Positions 45,745-55,121 of a stretch of 64,000 nt of DNA are shown here, piece after piece; within the stretch, counting starts at the first letter, position 1, and every line of letters starts with the position of its first letter. The notes under the pieces were generated by a model. It worked only from the letters and a program-made list of their open reading frames with translations, ran no database searches and had not been told where the DNA came from. The stretch lies in contig NZ_JONK01000015.1 in assembly GCF_000711885.1 (NCBI RefSeq), forward strand, positions 52,898-116,897. Direction: 5' to 3'. The DNA is from Chromobacterium haemolyticum DSM 19808. Its GTDB lineage: Bacteria > Pseudomonadota > Gammaproteobacteria > Burkholderiales > Chromobacteriaceae. The position numbers and the translations under genes are program-made.

Positions 45745-46383
45745 ATGTCCGCAGCCTACTTCATCACCGGCACCGACACCGAAATCGGCAAGACCCATGT
45801 CGCCGTGCAATTGATCCGTCAATGGCAGGCCGAAGGCAAGCGCGTGCTGGCGATGAAGCCGGTGGCCTCCGGCTGCGAACTGCTGGCCGACGGCAGCTGG
45901 TGGAACGATGATGTGGCGAGGCTGACCACGGCCACCGGGCAGTCTGATCTGGATCTGATGAATCCTTATCGATTCTTGCCGCCGGTGTCGCCGCATATCG
46001 CCGCGAGCGAGGCCGGCGTCGAGATCCGGCTGGACGTGATCGTCGACCATTACCAGCAATTGGCCGCCTGCGCCGACGTGGTGGTGGTGGAGGCGGCGGG
46101 CGGCTGGCTGGCCCCGCTGTCGGACCGACTGTTCATGGCCGATATGGCCAAAGCCCTTCAATTGCCGGTGATTCTGGTGGTGGGGATGCGGCTGGGCTGC
46201 ATCAACCACGCCCTGCTGACCGCGCGCGCGGTACTGGACGCCGGCCTGCCGCTAGCCGGCTGGGTGGCCAATCGAGTGGTGCCGCAACAACAGGCTTACG
46301 AGCAGAACCTGGAAACCCTGCAAAGGCACATGCCGGCGCCGTTATTGCTGGAAGTGCCCTATCTGGCGGGCGAATCCAACTGA
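45745..46383 (+). CDS. bioD: dethiobiotin synthetase
   Basis: It closes the ureido ring of biotin with CO2 and ATP. The protein has 212 residues. The P-loop is GTDTEIGKTHVAV, with MKPVASGC and VVVEAAGGWLAPLSD as in BioD. The ATG at 45745 is preferred over an upstream in-frame start because homology begins at AAYFITGTD. It stands alone; no other bio genes are in the window. Confidence 0.93.
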   Translation: MSAAYFITGTDTEIGKTHVAVQLIRQWQAEGKRVLAMKPVASGCELLADGSWWNDDVARLTTATGQSDLDLMNPYRFLPPVSPHIAASEAGVEIRLDVIVDHYQQLAACADVVVVEAAGGWLAPLSDRLFMADMAKALQLPVILVVGMRLGCINHALLTARAVLDAGLPLAGWVANRVVPQQQAYEQNLETLQRHMPAPLLLEVPYLAGESN

Positions 46384-46477
46384 GCCGCCGCGCTCGGAGC
46401 GGGGCGGATCGGGGGTTGCATACGTAATATTTTATTGCGTTGCCGCAAGACATTTTCTTGTTTTCCTTGACCTTTTT

Positions 46478-46515
46478 TTCTAGCATGCCATTAACCGGTC
46501 ATGAAAATAGACCGG
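46478..46515 (+). promoter_or_regulatory. cox promoter region with inverted repeat
   Basis: TTGACC at 46478 is followed 17 bases on by ATTAAC, a possible promoter. Immediately downstream CCGGTC (46495-46500) and GACCGG (46510-46515) form an inverted repeat with a 9 base spacer, suitable for a dimeric regulator or a leader hairpin. Confidence 0.4.
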
Positions 46516-46563
46516 ACCAGTCAGCACCACTTCATGTCAGTTGAGGATTTCTAGGGGGGCTCC

Positions 46564-47676
46564 ATGTCCTGTATGCGCATCCTTTGCTGTTGGCTGCCGA
46601 TATCCTGCGCGTCAGCGGCCGAGTTGAATCTGCAAGCCCCCGTCACTCCCATTGCCCGCCAGCAATATGATCTGCACACCATGCTGCTGGTGATTACCTG
46701 CGTTATTTTCGCGCTGGTGTTCCTGGTGATGATGTACGCCATCGTTCGCCATCGCAAAGCCGCCGGCCACCAGGCCAAGCACTTCCATGAAAACACCACG
46801 GTGGAAATCATCTGGACGGTGATCCCGCTGCTGATCCTGATTGGCATGGCCTGGCCGGCGACCAAGGCGGTGCTATCGCAGAAAAGCACGCGCGGCGAGG
46901 ACATGACGGTCAAGGTCACCGGCTACCAATGGAAGTGGCGCTACGACTACCTGGACGATAATTTTGGCTTCATGAGCCATTTGTCCACGCCGCGCGAGGC
47001 CATCGCCAACACGGCGGCCAAACCCGTCAACTACCTGCTGGAAGTGGACGAGCCGCTGGTGGTGCCTACCGGAAAGAAAGTGCGGCTGCTATTGACCGCC
47101 AACGACGTGATCCACTCCTGGTGGGTGCCGCAATTGGGCGTCAAGCAGGATGCGATCCCCGGTTTTCTGCGCGATAGCTGGTTCCGCATAGACAAACCCG
47201 GCACGTATCGCGGCCAATGTTCCGAGTTGTGCGGCAAGGACCACGGCTACATGCCCATCGTGGTGGAGGCCAAGACGCCGGATGACTACGCCAAGTGGCT
47301 TGAAGCCAAGAAAAAGCAGATGGCGGCGGCGGCGGACGATCCCAACAAAGTGTGGACGCTGGCCGATCTGAAAGCCCGCGGCGAAAAAGTCTATGCCCAA
47401 AACTGCGTCGCCTGTCACCAGGCCAACGGCAAGGGCTTGCCTGGCGCTTTCCCGGCGCTGGACGGTTCCAGGATAGCCACCGCCGACAAGCCGGCGCACA
47501 TCCACATCGTCTTGTTCGGCAGCCAGAAAAACCCGGCGATGCAAGCCTGGGGCAAGCAGCTGTCCGATACCGACATAGCCGCGGTGATCACCTATGAGCG
47601 CAACGCCTGGGGCAATCACACCGGCGAATTGGTGCAGCCCAAAGAGATCAAGGCGGCCCGCGGCGCCACCGGCTGA
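46564..47676 (+). CDS. coxB: cytochrome c oxidase subunit II with fused cytochrome c domain
   Basis: The subunit that receives electrons from cytochrome c through the CuA centre. The protein has 370 residues. A signal segment and two membrane spans (about 38-62 and 82-104) precede the cupredoxin domain, with CuA ligands His184, Cys219, Cys223, His227 and Met230 (CSELCGKDHGYM). The C-terminal c-type cytochrome domain (about 265-360) has heme motif CVACH at 281-285. This makes a caa3-like subunit. GGGGGG precedes the ATG. Confidence 0.95.
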   Translation: MSCMRILCCWLPISCASAAELNLQAPVTPIARQQYDLHTMLLVITCVIFALVFLVMMYAIVRHRKAAGHQAKHFHENTTVEIIWTVIPLLILIGMAWPATKAVLSQKSTRGEDMTVKVTGYQWKWRYDYLDDNFGFMSHLSTPREAIANTAAKPVNYLLEVDEPLVVPTGKKVRLLLTANDVIHSWWVPQLGVKQDAIPGFLRDSWFRIDKPGTYRGQCSELCGKDHGYMPIVVEAKTPDDYAKWLEAKKKQMAAAADDPNKVWTLADLKARGEKVYAQNCVACHQANGKGLPGAFPALDGSRIATADKPAHIHIVLFGSQKNPAMQAWGKQLSDTDIAAVITYERNAWGNHTGELVQPKEIKAARGATG

Positions 47677-47714
47677 GCCCGGGACCGGCGGCGAACCCAT
47701 GCAAGGAGAGCGAT

Positions 47715-49352
47715 ATGGCAATTGTCGATGACGCCGGCCATGCCGGGCACGCGCCGGGGCATCATGAGCGCCCGAGTGGGATCATGCGCTGGCTGGCCGC
47801 CACCAACCACAAGGACATCGGCTCGATGTATCTGTGGTTCTCCTTCATCATGTTTCTGTCCGGCGGAGTGATGGCGCTGTGCATCCGCGCAGAGCTGTTT
47901 CAGCCCGGTCTGCAGTTTTTCCAGCCTGAGCTGTTCAATCAGTTCACAACCTTGCACGGCCTGATCATGGTGTTCGGCGCCATCATGCCGGCCTTCACCG
48001 GCCTGGCCAACTGGATGCTGCCGCTGATGATAGGGGCGCCGGACATGGCCTTCGCCCGGATGAACAACTGGAGCTTCTGGCTGCTGCCGCCGGCGGCGCT
48101 GCTGCTTTTGCTCTCGTTTATTGTACCCGGCGGGGCGGCGGCGGCCGGCTGGACGCTGTACGCGCCCTTGTCCACCCAGATGGGCATGGGCATGGATATG
48201 ACCATTTTCGCCATCCACATCATGGGCGTCAGCTCCATCATGGGCTCGATCAACATCATCGTGACCATTCTCAACCTGCGCGCGCCGGGCATGACCATGA
48301 TGAGGATGCCTATGTTCGCCTGGGCTTCGCTGATCACCGCCTACCTGATCATCGCGGTAATGCCGGTGCTGGCGGGCGTGGTCACCATGGTGTTGACCGA
48401 TCGCCACTTCGGCACTCATTTCTTCAACGCCGCCGGCGGCGGCGACCCCATTCTCTATCAGCACGTGTTCTGGTTCTTCGGCCACCCCGAGGTCTACATC
48501 ATGGCGTTGCCGGCTTTCGGCATCGTCAGCCAGGTGATCCCCACTTTCGCCCGCAAGCCCTTGTTTGGCTACGCCTCCATGGTCTACGCCACCTCCAGCA
48601 TCGGCGTCCTGTCCTTCATGGTATGGGCGCACCATATGTTCGCCACCGGCATGCCGGCCACCGCCCAACTGTTCTTCATGTACGCGACCATGCTGATCGC
48701 CGTGCCCACCGGGGTCAAAGTCTTCAACTGGGTGGCCACCATGTGGGAGGGAAGCATGAGCTTCGAAACGCCCATGCTGTTCGCCATCGGCTTCATTCTG
48801 CTGTTCACCATCGGCGGTTTGTCCGGCGTCACCCTCAGCGTGGCGGCGGTGGATATCCAACTGCACGCCAGCTACTACGTGGTCGCTCATTTCCATTACG
48901 TGCTGGTGGCCGGGGCGTTGTTCAGCCTGTTCTCCGCCATCTATTACTGGTTCCCCAAGATGACGGGCAAGATGTACCACGAGGGTCTGGGCAAGCTGCA
49001 CTTCTGGTGGTCCTTGCTGTGGTTCAACGTCACCTTCTTTCCCATGCATTTCCTCGGCCTCGCCGGCATGCCGCGGCGGATTCCCGACTACGCGCTGCAA
49101 TTCACCGAATTCAACCAGCTGGCCAGCATCGGCGCTTTCATGTTCGGCTTCGGCCAATTGATCTTCCTGTTCAACATTTTGCGCTCGCTGCGCCACGGCA
49201 AGCCCGCGCCTCAGCATCCGTGGGAAGGCGCCAACACGCTGGAGTGGGCGATTCCGACTCCGGCTCCCTACCACAGTTTCGCCGAGGCGCCGCAGCTGGA
49301 AGTGATCGAGAACGGCGTGGTGGTGTCCAGCACCGGCGGCAAGCATCACTGA
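47715..49352 (+). CDS. coxA: cytochrome c oxidase subunit I
   Basis: The catalytic heme-copper subunit with twelve membrane spans. The protein has 545 residues. TNHKDIGSMYLWFSF opens the core. HQHVFWFFGHPEVY (here YQHVFWFFGHPEVYIM) carries a CuB His and the cross-linked His-Tyr pair, and VAHFHYVLVAGALF carries heme ligands. The HPEVY tyrosine marks the A-type family. It lies 38 bases after coxB. Confidence 0.97.
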   Translation: MAIVDDAGHAGHAPGHHERPSGIMRWLAATNHKDIGSMYLWFSFIMFLSGGVMALCIRAELFQPGLQFFQPELFNQFTTLHGLIMVFGAIMPAFTGLANWMLPLMIGAPDMAFARMNNWSFWLLPPAALLLLLSFIVPGGAAAAGWTLYAPLSTQMGMGMDMTIFAIHIMGVSSIMGSINIIVTILNLRAPGMTMMRMPMFAWASLITAYLIIAVMPVLAGVVTMVLTDRHFGTHFFNAAGGGDPILYQHVFWFFGHPEVYIMALPAFGIVSQVIPTFARKPLFGYASMVYATSSIGVLSFMVWAHHMFATGMPATAQLFFMYATMLIAVPTGVKVFNWVATMWEGSMSFETPMLFAIGFILLFTIGGLSGVTLSVAAVDIQLHASYYVVAHFHYVLVAGALFSLFSAIYYWFPKMTGKMYHEGLGKLHFWWSLLWFNVTFFPMHFLGLAGMPRRIPDYALQFTEFNQLASIGAFMFGFGQLIFLFNILRSLRHGKPAPQHPWEGANTLEWAIPTPAPYHSFAEAPQLEVIENGVVVSSTGGKHH

Positions 49353-49362
49353 GAACGATGCC

Positions 49363-49917
49363 ATGGAAGCCGCCGCCAAGCAGGGACGCAGCAATCGCCA
49401 ACTGATGAAGAAGCTGGCGGTGGTGGCCTTGCTGATGTTCGTTTTCGCCTGGGGGTTGATCCCGCTGTACAAGGTCGTGTGCGAAGTCACGGGTCTTAAC
49501 GATGTGGTCAAGGCGGACAGCCTGGATGATGCGGCGAGCGGCGGCGCGTCGGCCCACGAGGTGGAGATGACTTTCGACGCCACGGTCCAGGCCGGCCTGC
49601 CGTGGCAGGTGCGGCCGCTGCAAACCCGGCTCAAGGTGAAGCCCGGCCAGTTTGTGCAGGTGGAGTACGAAATCACCAACGCCAGCGGCCAGCGGGTGGT
49701 GGGGCAGGCGATTCCGCGTTATCTGCCCGCCGCCGCCGGCGAGTACGTCAAGAAGCTGGAGTGCTTCTGTTTCCGTCAGCAGGCTTTCGCGCCGGGCGAA
49801 ACCAGACGCTTTCCAGTGGTGTTCGTTGTCGACAAGCGTTTGCCGGCCTCAATAGACAGCATCACGCTGGCCTATACCGTGTTTGACGTGCCGGGCAATA
49901 CGGGAGCGGGCTCATGA
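49363..49917 (+). CDS. ctaG: cytochrome c oxidase assembly protein CtaG/Cox11
   Basis: It delivers copper to the CuB site of subunit I. The protein has 184 residues with one N-terminal membrane span (about 18-36). The copper-binding pair is Cys134 and Cys136 in ECFCFRQQ. Start and stop overlap or abut their neighbours closely within the cox operon. cox11 is the alternative symbol. Confidence 0.94.
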   Translation: MEAAAKQGRSNRQLMKKLAVVALLMFVFAWGLIPLYKVVCEVTGLNDVVKADSLDDAASGGASAHEVEMTFDATVQAGLPWQVRPLQTRLKVKPGQFVQVEYEITNASGQRVVGQAIPRYLPAAAGEYVKKLECFCFRQQAFAPGETRRFPVVFVVDKRLPASIDSITLAYTVFDVPGNTGAGS

Positions 49918-50090
49918 GAGCATGGCAAGGAGTGCAGGCGGTGTTGTCCGCCTTTTTCGGCGTGCGCCGCAAAGCGGACGCGCGCGAGGACAGCAAGCTG
50001 TCGCCGTTGCAGTTGATACTGACCGCGCTGTTTCTGGCGGCCACGTTTATTGGAGTGTTGCTATTGGTGGTGCGGCTGGCCACGTCCTAA
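49914..50090 (+). CDS. DUF2970 small membrane protein
   Basis: A 58-residue protein starting MRAWQGVQAVLSAFFGVRR and ending with one membrane span (about 32-54). Its ATG overlaps the ctaG stop (ATGA). It fits the DUF2970 family found between cox11 and coxC in betaproteobacterial oxidase operons. An accessory or assembly role is inferred from position only. Confidence 0.82.
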   Translation: MRAWQGVQAVLSAFFGVRRKADAREDSKLSPLQLILTALFLAATFIGVLLLVVRLATS

Positions 50091-50111
50091 TCAGGTTGCA
50101 GGGAGCATGCA

Positions 50112-50975
50112 ATGACGACAGCGAACGAACGGGAACAGACGCATTACTTCGTGCCGCAGCCATCGCGCTGGCCGGCGGTGGGCGCGGTGGCGCTGTTCTG
50201 CTTGGGACTGGGCGCGGCCTTTGCCGTCAACGGCCAGCCCTTGGGCAAGCTGTCGCTGGGCGTGGGCGCGCTGATCCTGATTTATATGTTGTTCGGCTGG
50301 TTTGGCGACGTGATTCGAGAAAGCCGGCACGGCGATTACCAGGGCAAGGAGGATATGTCCTTCCGCTGGGGCATGGGTTGGTTCATCTTCTCCGAGGTGA
50401 TGTTCTTCGGCGCCTTCTTCGGCGCCTTGTACTGGGTGCGGGTGGTGTCGGTGCCCACCTTGGGCGAGATGGACTACAAGATCTTGTACCCGGATTTCGA
50501 AGCGTCCTGGCCCTTGCTCACGGGGCCGGGCATCACCAAGCCCTATCAAGCGATGAGCGCTTGGGGGCTGCCGGCGCTGAATACCTTGATCCTGCTCAGC
50601 TCCGGCGCGATGGTGACCTGGGCGCATTGGGCGCTGCTGCAAGGCCGGCGCGCGCAATTGAAGCTGGGCCTGCTGCTGACCGTGTTGCTGGGAACCCTGT
50701 TCCTGTGTTTGCAGATGTATGAATACGGCCACGCGATGAGCGAGTTGAACCTGAGCCTGGCCTCCGGCGCTTACGGCATGACTTTCTTCATGCTGACCGG
50801 TTTTCACGGCATGCACGTTCTGTTGGGCACTATTATTCTGGCGGTGGTGTGGCTGAGGGTGATGCGCGGACATTTCGATGGCCAGCACCACTTTGCCTTT
50901 GAAGCGGCGGCCTGGTACTGGCACTTCGTCGACGTGGTGTGGTTGTTGCTGTTCGTCTTCGTCTACTGGCTGTGA
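50112..50975 (+). CDS. coxC: cytochrome c oxidase subunit III
   Basis: A seven-span inner-membrane subunit that stabilises subunit I. The protein has 287 residues. GMGWFIFSEVMFFGAFFGALY, the GFHGMHVLLGTIIL segment and the C-terminal WYWHFVDVVWLLLFVFVYWL are typical. GGAG precedes the ATG. Confidence 0.96.
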   Translation: MTTANEREQTHYFVPQPSRWPAVGAVALFCLGLGAAFAVNGQPLGKLSLGVGALILIYMLFGWFGDVIRESRHGDYQGKEDMSFRWGMGWFIFSEVMFFGAFFGALYWVRVVSVPTLGEMDYKILYPDFEASWPLLTGPGITKPYQAMSAWGLPALNTLILLSSGAMVTWAHWALLQGRRAQLKLGLLLTVLLGTLFLCLQMYEYGHAMSELNLSLASGAYGMTFFMLTGFHGMHVLLGTIILAVVWLRVMRGHFDGQHHFAFEAAAWYWHFVDVVWLLLFVFVYWL

Positions 50976-51032
50976 GCGGCGCGGCCAGACCAAAGGTCAG
51001 GGGCGGGGTGGGGACGTGGGCGGGTGGCTCGG

Positions 51033-51230
51033 CTAAGCTTGATGTGGGCGCCACCAGCCGAACAGCGCGCCCAGTAGCAGCAGCAGAAACAGGCCGATGG
51101 ACAGGCCGATGCGTAAAGTGAGGGAGCGAACCAGACGTTGAGAGCCTTGATCGGATTTCAGCAGGCCGGTCAGGCCCCAGAACAGGGCAAGCACGATGCA
51201 GGCGAGCAAGAACAGGATGACAAGTTTCAT
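51033..51230 (-). CDS. twin transmembrane protein (DUF2909)
   Basis: A 65-residue protein with two membrane spans (about 3-22 and 40-58) and little else, matching the small DUF2909 protein usually found next to surf1 in oxidase clusters. It is on the opposite strand to the rest of the cluster, and its 5' end overlaps the 5' end of the SURF1 frame. The ATG at 51230 is chosen since the upstream frame is antisense to SURF1. Confidence 0.78.
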   Translation of the reverse strand: MKLVILFLLACIVLALFWGLTGLLKSDQGSQRLVRSLTLRIGLSIGLFLLLLLGALFGWWRPHQA

Positions 51231-51945
51231 TGCGGAATCCCCCGGTCGACGTCGATCTTCAGCTTTGAAGTCTAGCGGCAAACGGCTGGTTTGGCTGTGT
51301 TTATTGGCCATGGCGGTGTTGCCTTTCTTCCTGGCCGCCTGGCAATGGCAGCGCGCGCAGGAAAAGACCGAACTGTTGCGCTCGTTGACCAGCGCCATCG
51401 GAGTGCCGCCGGTCAGCCTGATTTACCGGGAGGCCAGCCCTCAGCCGGAGTTCAGCCGGGTGGCCTTGCCGGGCGCTCATCCCGCCGGGCCGGTTTTGCA
51501 ACTGGAAAACAGCTATCTGGGCGAGGTCAAGGGCCGACGCATGCTACAGCCGTGGCGGCTGGAGGACGGCGCGATGGCCTTGGTGGACTTGGGCTGGCTG
51601 GCCGACGGCGTGCCGCTGCCCGATATCGATTCGCAAGCCTTGACCTTGCGCGGTCACTGGATGCCCTTGCCGCGCCACTTTGTGCTGCCAGGCGCGGTGG
51701 CCGGCGTTGAGGGCCGCGTCGACGCCATCGACATGGCCGCGTTGCGTCAGCGTTATCCCGGCCATTGGCATCAAGGCGTGGTGGTGCTGGAGCATTCGCC
51801 GGATCCGTTGCGGCATTGGCCGGTCCTGCCGGAATTCATGCCGGAGCGCCATTACGCCTATGCGGCGCAATGGCTGCTGTTGGGCCTGCTCTTGCTGCTG
51901 TCCTTGCATACGTTGAGGAGACGTTCCCATGAGCCGCGTCGATGA
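51196..51945 (+). CDS. SURF1-family oxidase assembly protein
   Basis: It helps heme a insertion into subunit I. The protein has up to 249 residues with two membrane spans: about 32-50, ending FFLAAWQWQRAQEK, and about 222-240. The spaced motifs LENSYLGEVKGRRMLQPWRL and LVDLGWLADG are typical. The start is uncertain. ATG 51196 has an AGGG 8 bases upstream, but this frame overlaps the divergent twin-membrane gene by 35 bases. ATG 51217 or TTG 51265 are alternatives. Confidence 0.82.
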   Translation: MQASKNRMTSFIAESPGRRRSSALKSSGKRLVWLCLLAMAVLPFFLAAWQWQRAQEKTELLRSLTSAIGVPPVSLIYREASPQPEFSRVALPGAHPAGPVLQLENSYLGEVKGRRMLQPWRLEDGAMALVDLGWLADGVPLPDIDSQALTLRGHWMPLPRHFVLPGAVAGVEGRVDAIDMAALRQRYPGHWHQGVVVLEHSPDPLRHWPVLPEFMPERHYAYAAQWLLLGLLLLLSLHTLRRRSHEPRR

Positions 51946-52471
51946 GCTGTCCCAGCAGGCGTCGCCCGCCGAGCCGTCCCGCCGCCGCGGCCGGTTCAAG
52001 CTGCTGTTAATGGCGGCCATCTGCCTGGCGCCGGTGCTCGCCTCATGGGCCGCTTACCGGCTGATGCCGCCGCAGGGCGGCAAGAGCTACGGTCAACTGC
52101 TGCCGACGCGCCCGTTCGCCTTGATCGGCGCACAGGGGTGGCCGCGAGGCAAGTGGGTGCTGGCGGCCAGGATAGAGCCCGGCTGCCAGACGCGCTGCCA
52201 GCAGCGCTTTTTCGCGATGCGCCAGATTCAGCGGGCTCAGGGCGAGGCCGCCGGCCGTCTGACCCGGCTGGGCTGGCAAGAGGAGGCCGCGCATGAGGAG
52301 GTGGACGCCACTCACATCGTGCAGTCCGCGCAGGCCGGCGTTGACGACGGCGGCTACTACCTCGTGGACCCGCTGGGCAACCAGGTGCTGTTTTATCCCG
52401 ACGCCGCTGACCCCAAGAAAGTGATCCAGGAAATAGGCCGCGTGCTGAAAACCAATAACGGCATCGGTTGA
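51929..52471 (+). CDS. oxidase-cluster membrane-anchored protein of unknown function
   Basis: A 180-residue protein with one N-terminal membrane span (about 23-43) and a soluble, probably periplasmic domain with Cys-x3-Cys (GCQTRCQQRF). The C-terminal part YYLVDPLGNQVLFYPDAADP resembles the end of thioredoxin-like SCO proteins. It overlaps surf1 by 17 bases and precedes ctaA, so an assembly role is likely. It is not a standard SCO: sco is encoded separately at 54489. Confidence 0.75.
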   Translation: MSRVDELSQQASPAEPSRRRGRFKLLLMAAICLAPVLASWAAYRLMPPQGGKSYGQLLPTRPFALIGAQGWPRGKWVLAARIEPGCQTRCQQRFFAMRQIQRAQGEAAGRLTRLGWQEEAAHEEVDATHIVQSAQAGVDDGGYYLVDPLGNQVLFYPDAADPKKVIQEIGRVLKTNNGIG

Positions 52472-52544
52472 GTCCATTTGGCCGCTGGCCGCCACGGCCC
52501 GCGGCTTTCGCAGTTTGTTGGCCGCTCGACAAGGGGAGCGCAGC

Positions 52545-53564
52545 ATGAGGCGACTGATCTGGCTGGCATTCATCCTGGCATGCGTGGTCGTGCCTTTCGG
52601 TGCCTATGTGCGCCTGTCCGACGCCGGGCTCGGCTGTCCGGATTGGCCGGGTTGTTACGGCCAGATATCCCCGCACCACGCGGCGGAGAGCATCCAGCGG
52701 CAACATGCCCAGAGCCCGGACGGGCCGGTCAGTCTGGGCAAAGCCTGGAAGGAAATGAGCCATCGCTATCTGGCCGGCGCGCTTGGGGCATTGATTGTCG
52801 CCGTTGCCTGGCAAGCCTGGCGTGCGCGGCGGCATCGCCGCGCGGCCGGCGCATTGCTGACGGTGGTGGCGGCCCAGGGCCTGTTGGGCATGTGGACGGT
52901 GACTCTGTTGCTCAAACCGGCCATCGTCACCCTTCATCTGCTTGGCGGCATGTCGGTGCTGCTGCTGTTGGCCTGGCTGGCCTTGTCCCCGCGGCTGCGG
53001 CCGGTGGAGGCGCCGGCGGCGCTTAACTGGCTGGCGCGCGGCTTGGTCCTGGCGGTGGTCCTGCAAGTGGCGCTAGGCGGCTGGGTGTCCACCAACTACG
53101 CCGCTCTGGCCTGTCAGGGCTTCCCCGCCTGCAATGGCGAATGGTGGCCGCAGATGCGCTTTGAGCACGCTTTTCATCTGTTCCGGGCGTTGGGCGAGGC
53201 GCCGGACGGCAGCCCGTTGGCGGTGGGCAACTTGGTGGCGGTGCATTGGCTGCACCGGCTCGGGGCCGCGTTGGTGGCCGTCTTGTGCCTGGCGACGGCG
53301 CGCGCCGGTTGGAGGCTGCCGGCGCTGCGGAGCCATCTGGCTTGTTTGCTGGCGCTGCTGGGCTGCCAGCTAGCCCTGGGCGTCGCCAATGTGCTGCTGG
53401 CGCTGCCCTTGCCGGCGGCGGTGTCGCACAATGCCGGCGCTGCTAGTTTGCTGCTGGCGTCCAGCTTGTTGGCGCTGCGCTTGCGCCCGGCGCGAGCTGT
53501 TCAGCCTCGGGCCGCGGCCGGACCATTGCCGGGTCTTTCGAAAAATCATCGCGAGTGGGTTTGA
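52545..53564 (+). CDS. ctaA: heme A synthase (COX15/CtaA)
   Basis: It oxidises heme O to heme A. The protein has 339 residues with about eight membrane spans. [19 protein letters not shown] is the family start motif. Conserved His residues are in [26 protein letters not shown] and [14 protein letters not shown] lies 7 bases before the ATG at 52545. Confidence 0.94.
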   Translation: MRRLIWLAFILACVVVPFGAYVRLSDAGLGCPDWPGCYGQISPHHAAESIQRQHAQSPDGPVSLGKAWKEMSHRYLAGALGALIVAVAWQAWRARRHRRAAGALLTVVAAQGLLGMWTVTLLLKPAIVTLHLLGGMSVLLLLAWLALSPRLRPVEAPAALNWLARGLVLAVVLQVALGGWVSTNYAALACQGFPACNGEWWPQMRFEHAFHLFRALGEAPDGSPLAVGNLVAVHWLHRLGAALVAVLCLATARAGWRLPALRSHLACLLALLGCQLALGVANVLLALPLPAAVSHNAGAASLLLASSLLALRLRPARAVQPRAAAGPLPGLSKNHREWV

Positions 53565-53589
53565 GCGCCGCATCCTGAAGGGGGAAAAC

Positions 53590-54489
53590 ATGAACGCAGC
53601 GGAGCTTCAGCAGGCGCGCCAGCACGCGGTCGCCTTGATGCAATTGGCCAAACCCCGGGTAGTGGGGCTGATCGTGTTCTGCGCGGTGATCGGCATGTTC
53701 CTGGCGGGGCCGGGCTGGCCGGATCCGGCGCGTTTGCTGCCGGCCACCGCCGGCATCGCCCTGGTGGCCGGCGCGGCGGCGATGATCAACTGTCTGGTGG
53801 AGCGCACGGTGGACGCCAATATGCGTCGCACCGCCTGGCGCGCCACCGCGCGCGGCGAGGCCGGCGCGGGCGAGACCCTGGTCATCGCTCTGACCGCCGG
53901 CGGCATCGGCATGGCCTTGCTTGCCGGCCTGGTCAACGCCTTGACCGCCTGGCTGACGCTGGCCACTTTCGTTGGCTACGCCATCGTCTACACCTTGCTG
54001 CTCAAGCCCAATACGCCGCAGAACATCGTGATCGGCGGCGCCAGCGGCGCGATGCCGCCGGTGCTGGGCTGGGCGGCGATGACCGGGGAGGTGCACGCGT
54101 TCGCCTTAGTGTTGTTCCTGATCATCTACGCTTGGACGCCGCCGCATTTCTGGGCGTTGGCCTTGTATCGCCGCGACGATTACGCCCGCGCCGGGCTGCC
54201 GATGCTGCCGGTGACTCACGGCCAGCGTTTCACCACGCTGTCCATCTTGCTGTACGCCTTGCTGTTGTCGGCCATCACCTTGCTGCCGGTGGCGATGGGC
54301 GCGGCCGGCTGGCTCTATCTGCTGGCGGCGCTGGCGTTGGACGCGCGTTTGCTCTTCCTTGCCGTGCGCCTGCATCGCCAGTATGCTGACGCTCTGGCCC
54401 GCCGCGCCTTTGCCTGGTCGATCTGGTATCTGACCTGGCTGTTCGCGGCCCTGCTGATAGACCACTACTGGCTGATACCCGTTTCCTGA
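53590..54489 (+). CDS. ctaB: protoheme IX farnesyltransferase (heme O synthase)
   Basis: It adds the farnesyl tail to heme B, giving heme O. The protein has 299 residues, a UbiA-type multi-span membrane protein. [39 protein letters not shown] (Asp-rich motif) and [19 protein letters not shown] are diagnostic. Its stop codon overlaps the sco start by one base. cyoE is an alternative symbol. Confidence 0.95.
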   Translation: MNAAELQQARQHAVALMQLAKPRVVGLIVFCAVIGMFLAGPGWPDPARLLPATAGIALVAGAAAMINCLVERTVDANMRRTAWRATARGEAGAGETLVIALTAGGIGMALLAGLVNALTAWLTLATFVGYAIVYTLLLKPNTPQNIVIGGASGAMPPVLGWAAMTGEVHAFALVLFLIIYAWTPPHFWALALYRRDDYARAGLPMLPVTHGQRFTTLSILLYALLLSAITLLPVAMGAAGWLYLLAALALDARLLFLAVRLHRQYADALARRAFAWSIWYLTWLFAALLIDHYWLIPVS

Positions 54490-55076
54490 TGCGCAAATTG
54501 ATAAAACTCGCCGGCTGGCTGTTGCTGCCGTTGTGGCTGGCCGCGTGCTCGCCGAATGAACCCAAGCTGGATTTGAAAGGCACCGATGTCGCCGGAGCAT
54601 CGATAGGCGGCGATTTCACCTTGACCGACCATCAAGGCCAGCGCCGCAGCCTGTCTCAATACCAAGGCAAAGTGGTGGCGCTGTTCTTCGGCTACACCCA
54701 TTGCCCGGATGTCTGCCCGACCACCATGCTGGAATACGCGGCCGCGGTGAAGCAACTGGGCGATAAGGCCGGACAGGTGCAGGTGCTGTTCGTCAGCATC
54801 GATCCGGAACGCGACACGCCGCAGGTGCTGGCCGGTTACGTGCCGCACTTCAACCGCGGCTTCGTTGGCCTGACCGGCACGGCCGGCGAGGTCGAGCAGA
54901 TAAAGAATCAGTACAAGATTGTCGCCCAGCGGGTGAACCAGCCGGGCGGCGGTTATAGCGTGGACCACAGCGCCGGCTCCTATCTGTTGGATAAACAGGG
55001 CCGTTTGCGGGTGTTTGAGGCCTACGGCACGCCGTCGGCGAGCTTGGCTCATGATATTGAACAGTTGTTACGCTAA
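54489..55076 (+). CDS. SCO1/SenC copper chaperone lipoprotein
   Basis: It provides copper to the CuA site. The protein has 195 residues. The lipobox LAAC (Cys20) indicates a lipoprotein. The thioredoxin fold carries Cys72-x3-Cys76 (THCPDVCPTT) and His160 (YSVDHSAGSYLLD), the three copper ligands. It is the last gene of the oxidase cluster. Confidence 0.94.
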   Translation: MRKLIKLAGWLLLPLWLAACSPNEPKLDLKGTDVAGASIGGDFTLTDHQGQRRSLSQYQGKVVALFFGYTHCPDVCPTTMLEYAAAVKQLGDKAGQVQVLFVSIDPERDTPQVLAGYVPHFNRGFVGLTGTAGEVEQIKNQYKIVAQRVNQPGGGYSVDHSAGSYLLDKQGRLRVFEAYGTPSASLAHDIEQLLR

Positions 55077-55121
55077 ACTTGGCGTATCGGAAACTGACGC
55101 AGACATGAAAGTCGGATCAAA

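Noticed and set aside
47616..49679. Long open frame antisense to coxA (over 600 codons)
   Set aside because: Shadow of coxA with an extreme His/Gln/Gly/Asp bias typical of antisense frames in GC-rich DNA.
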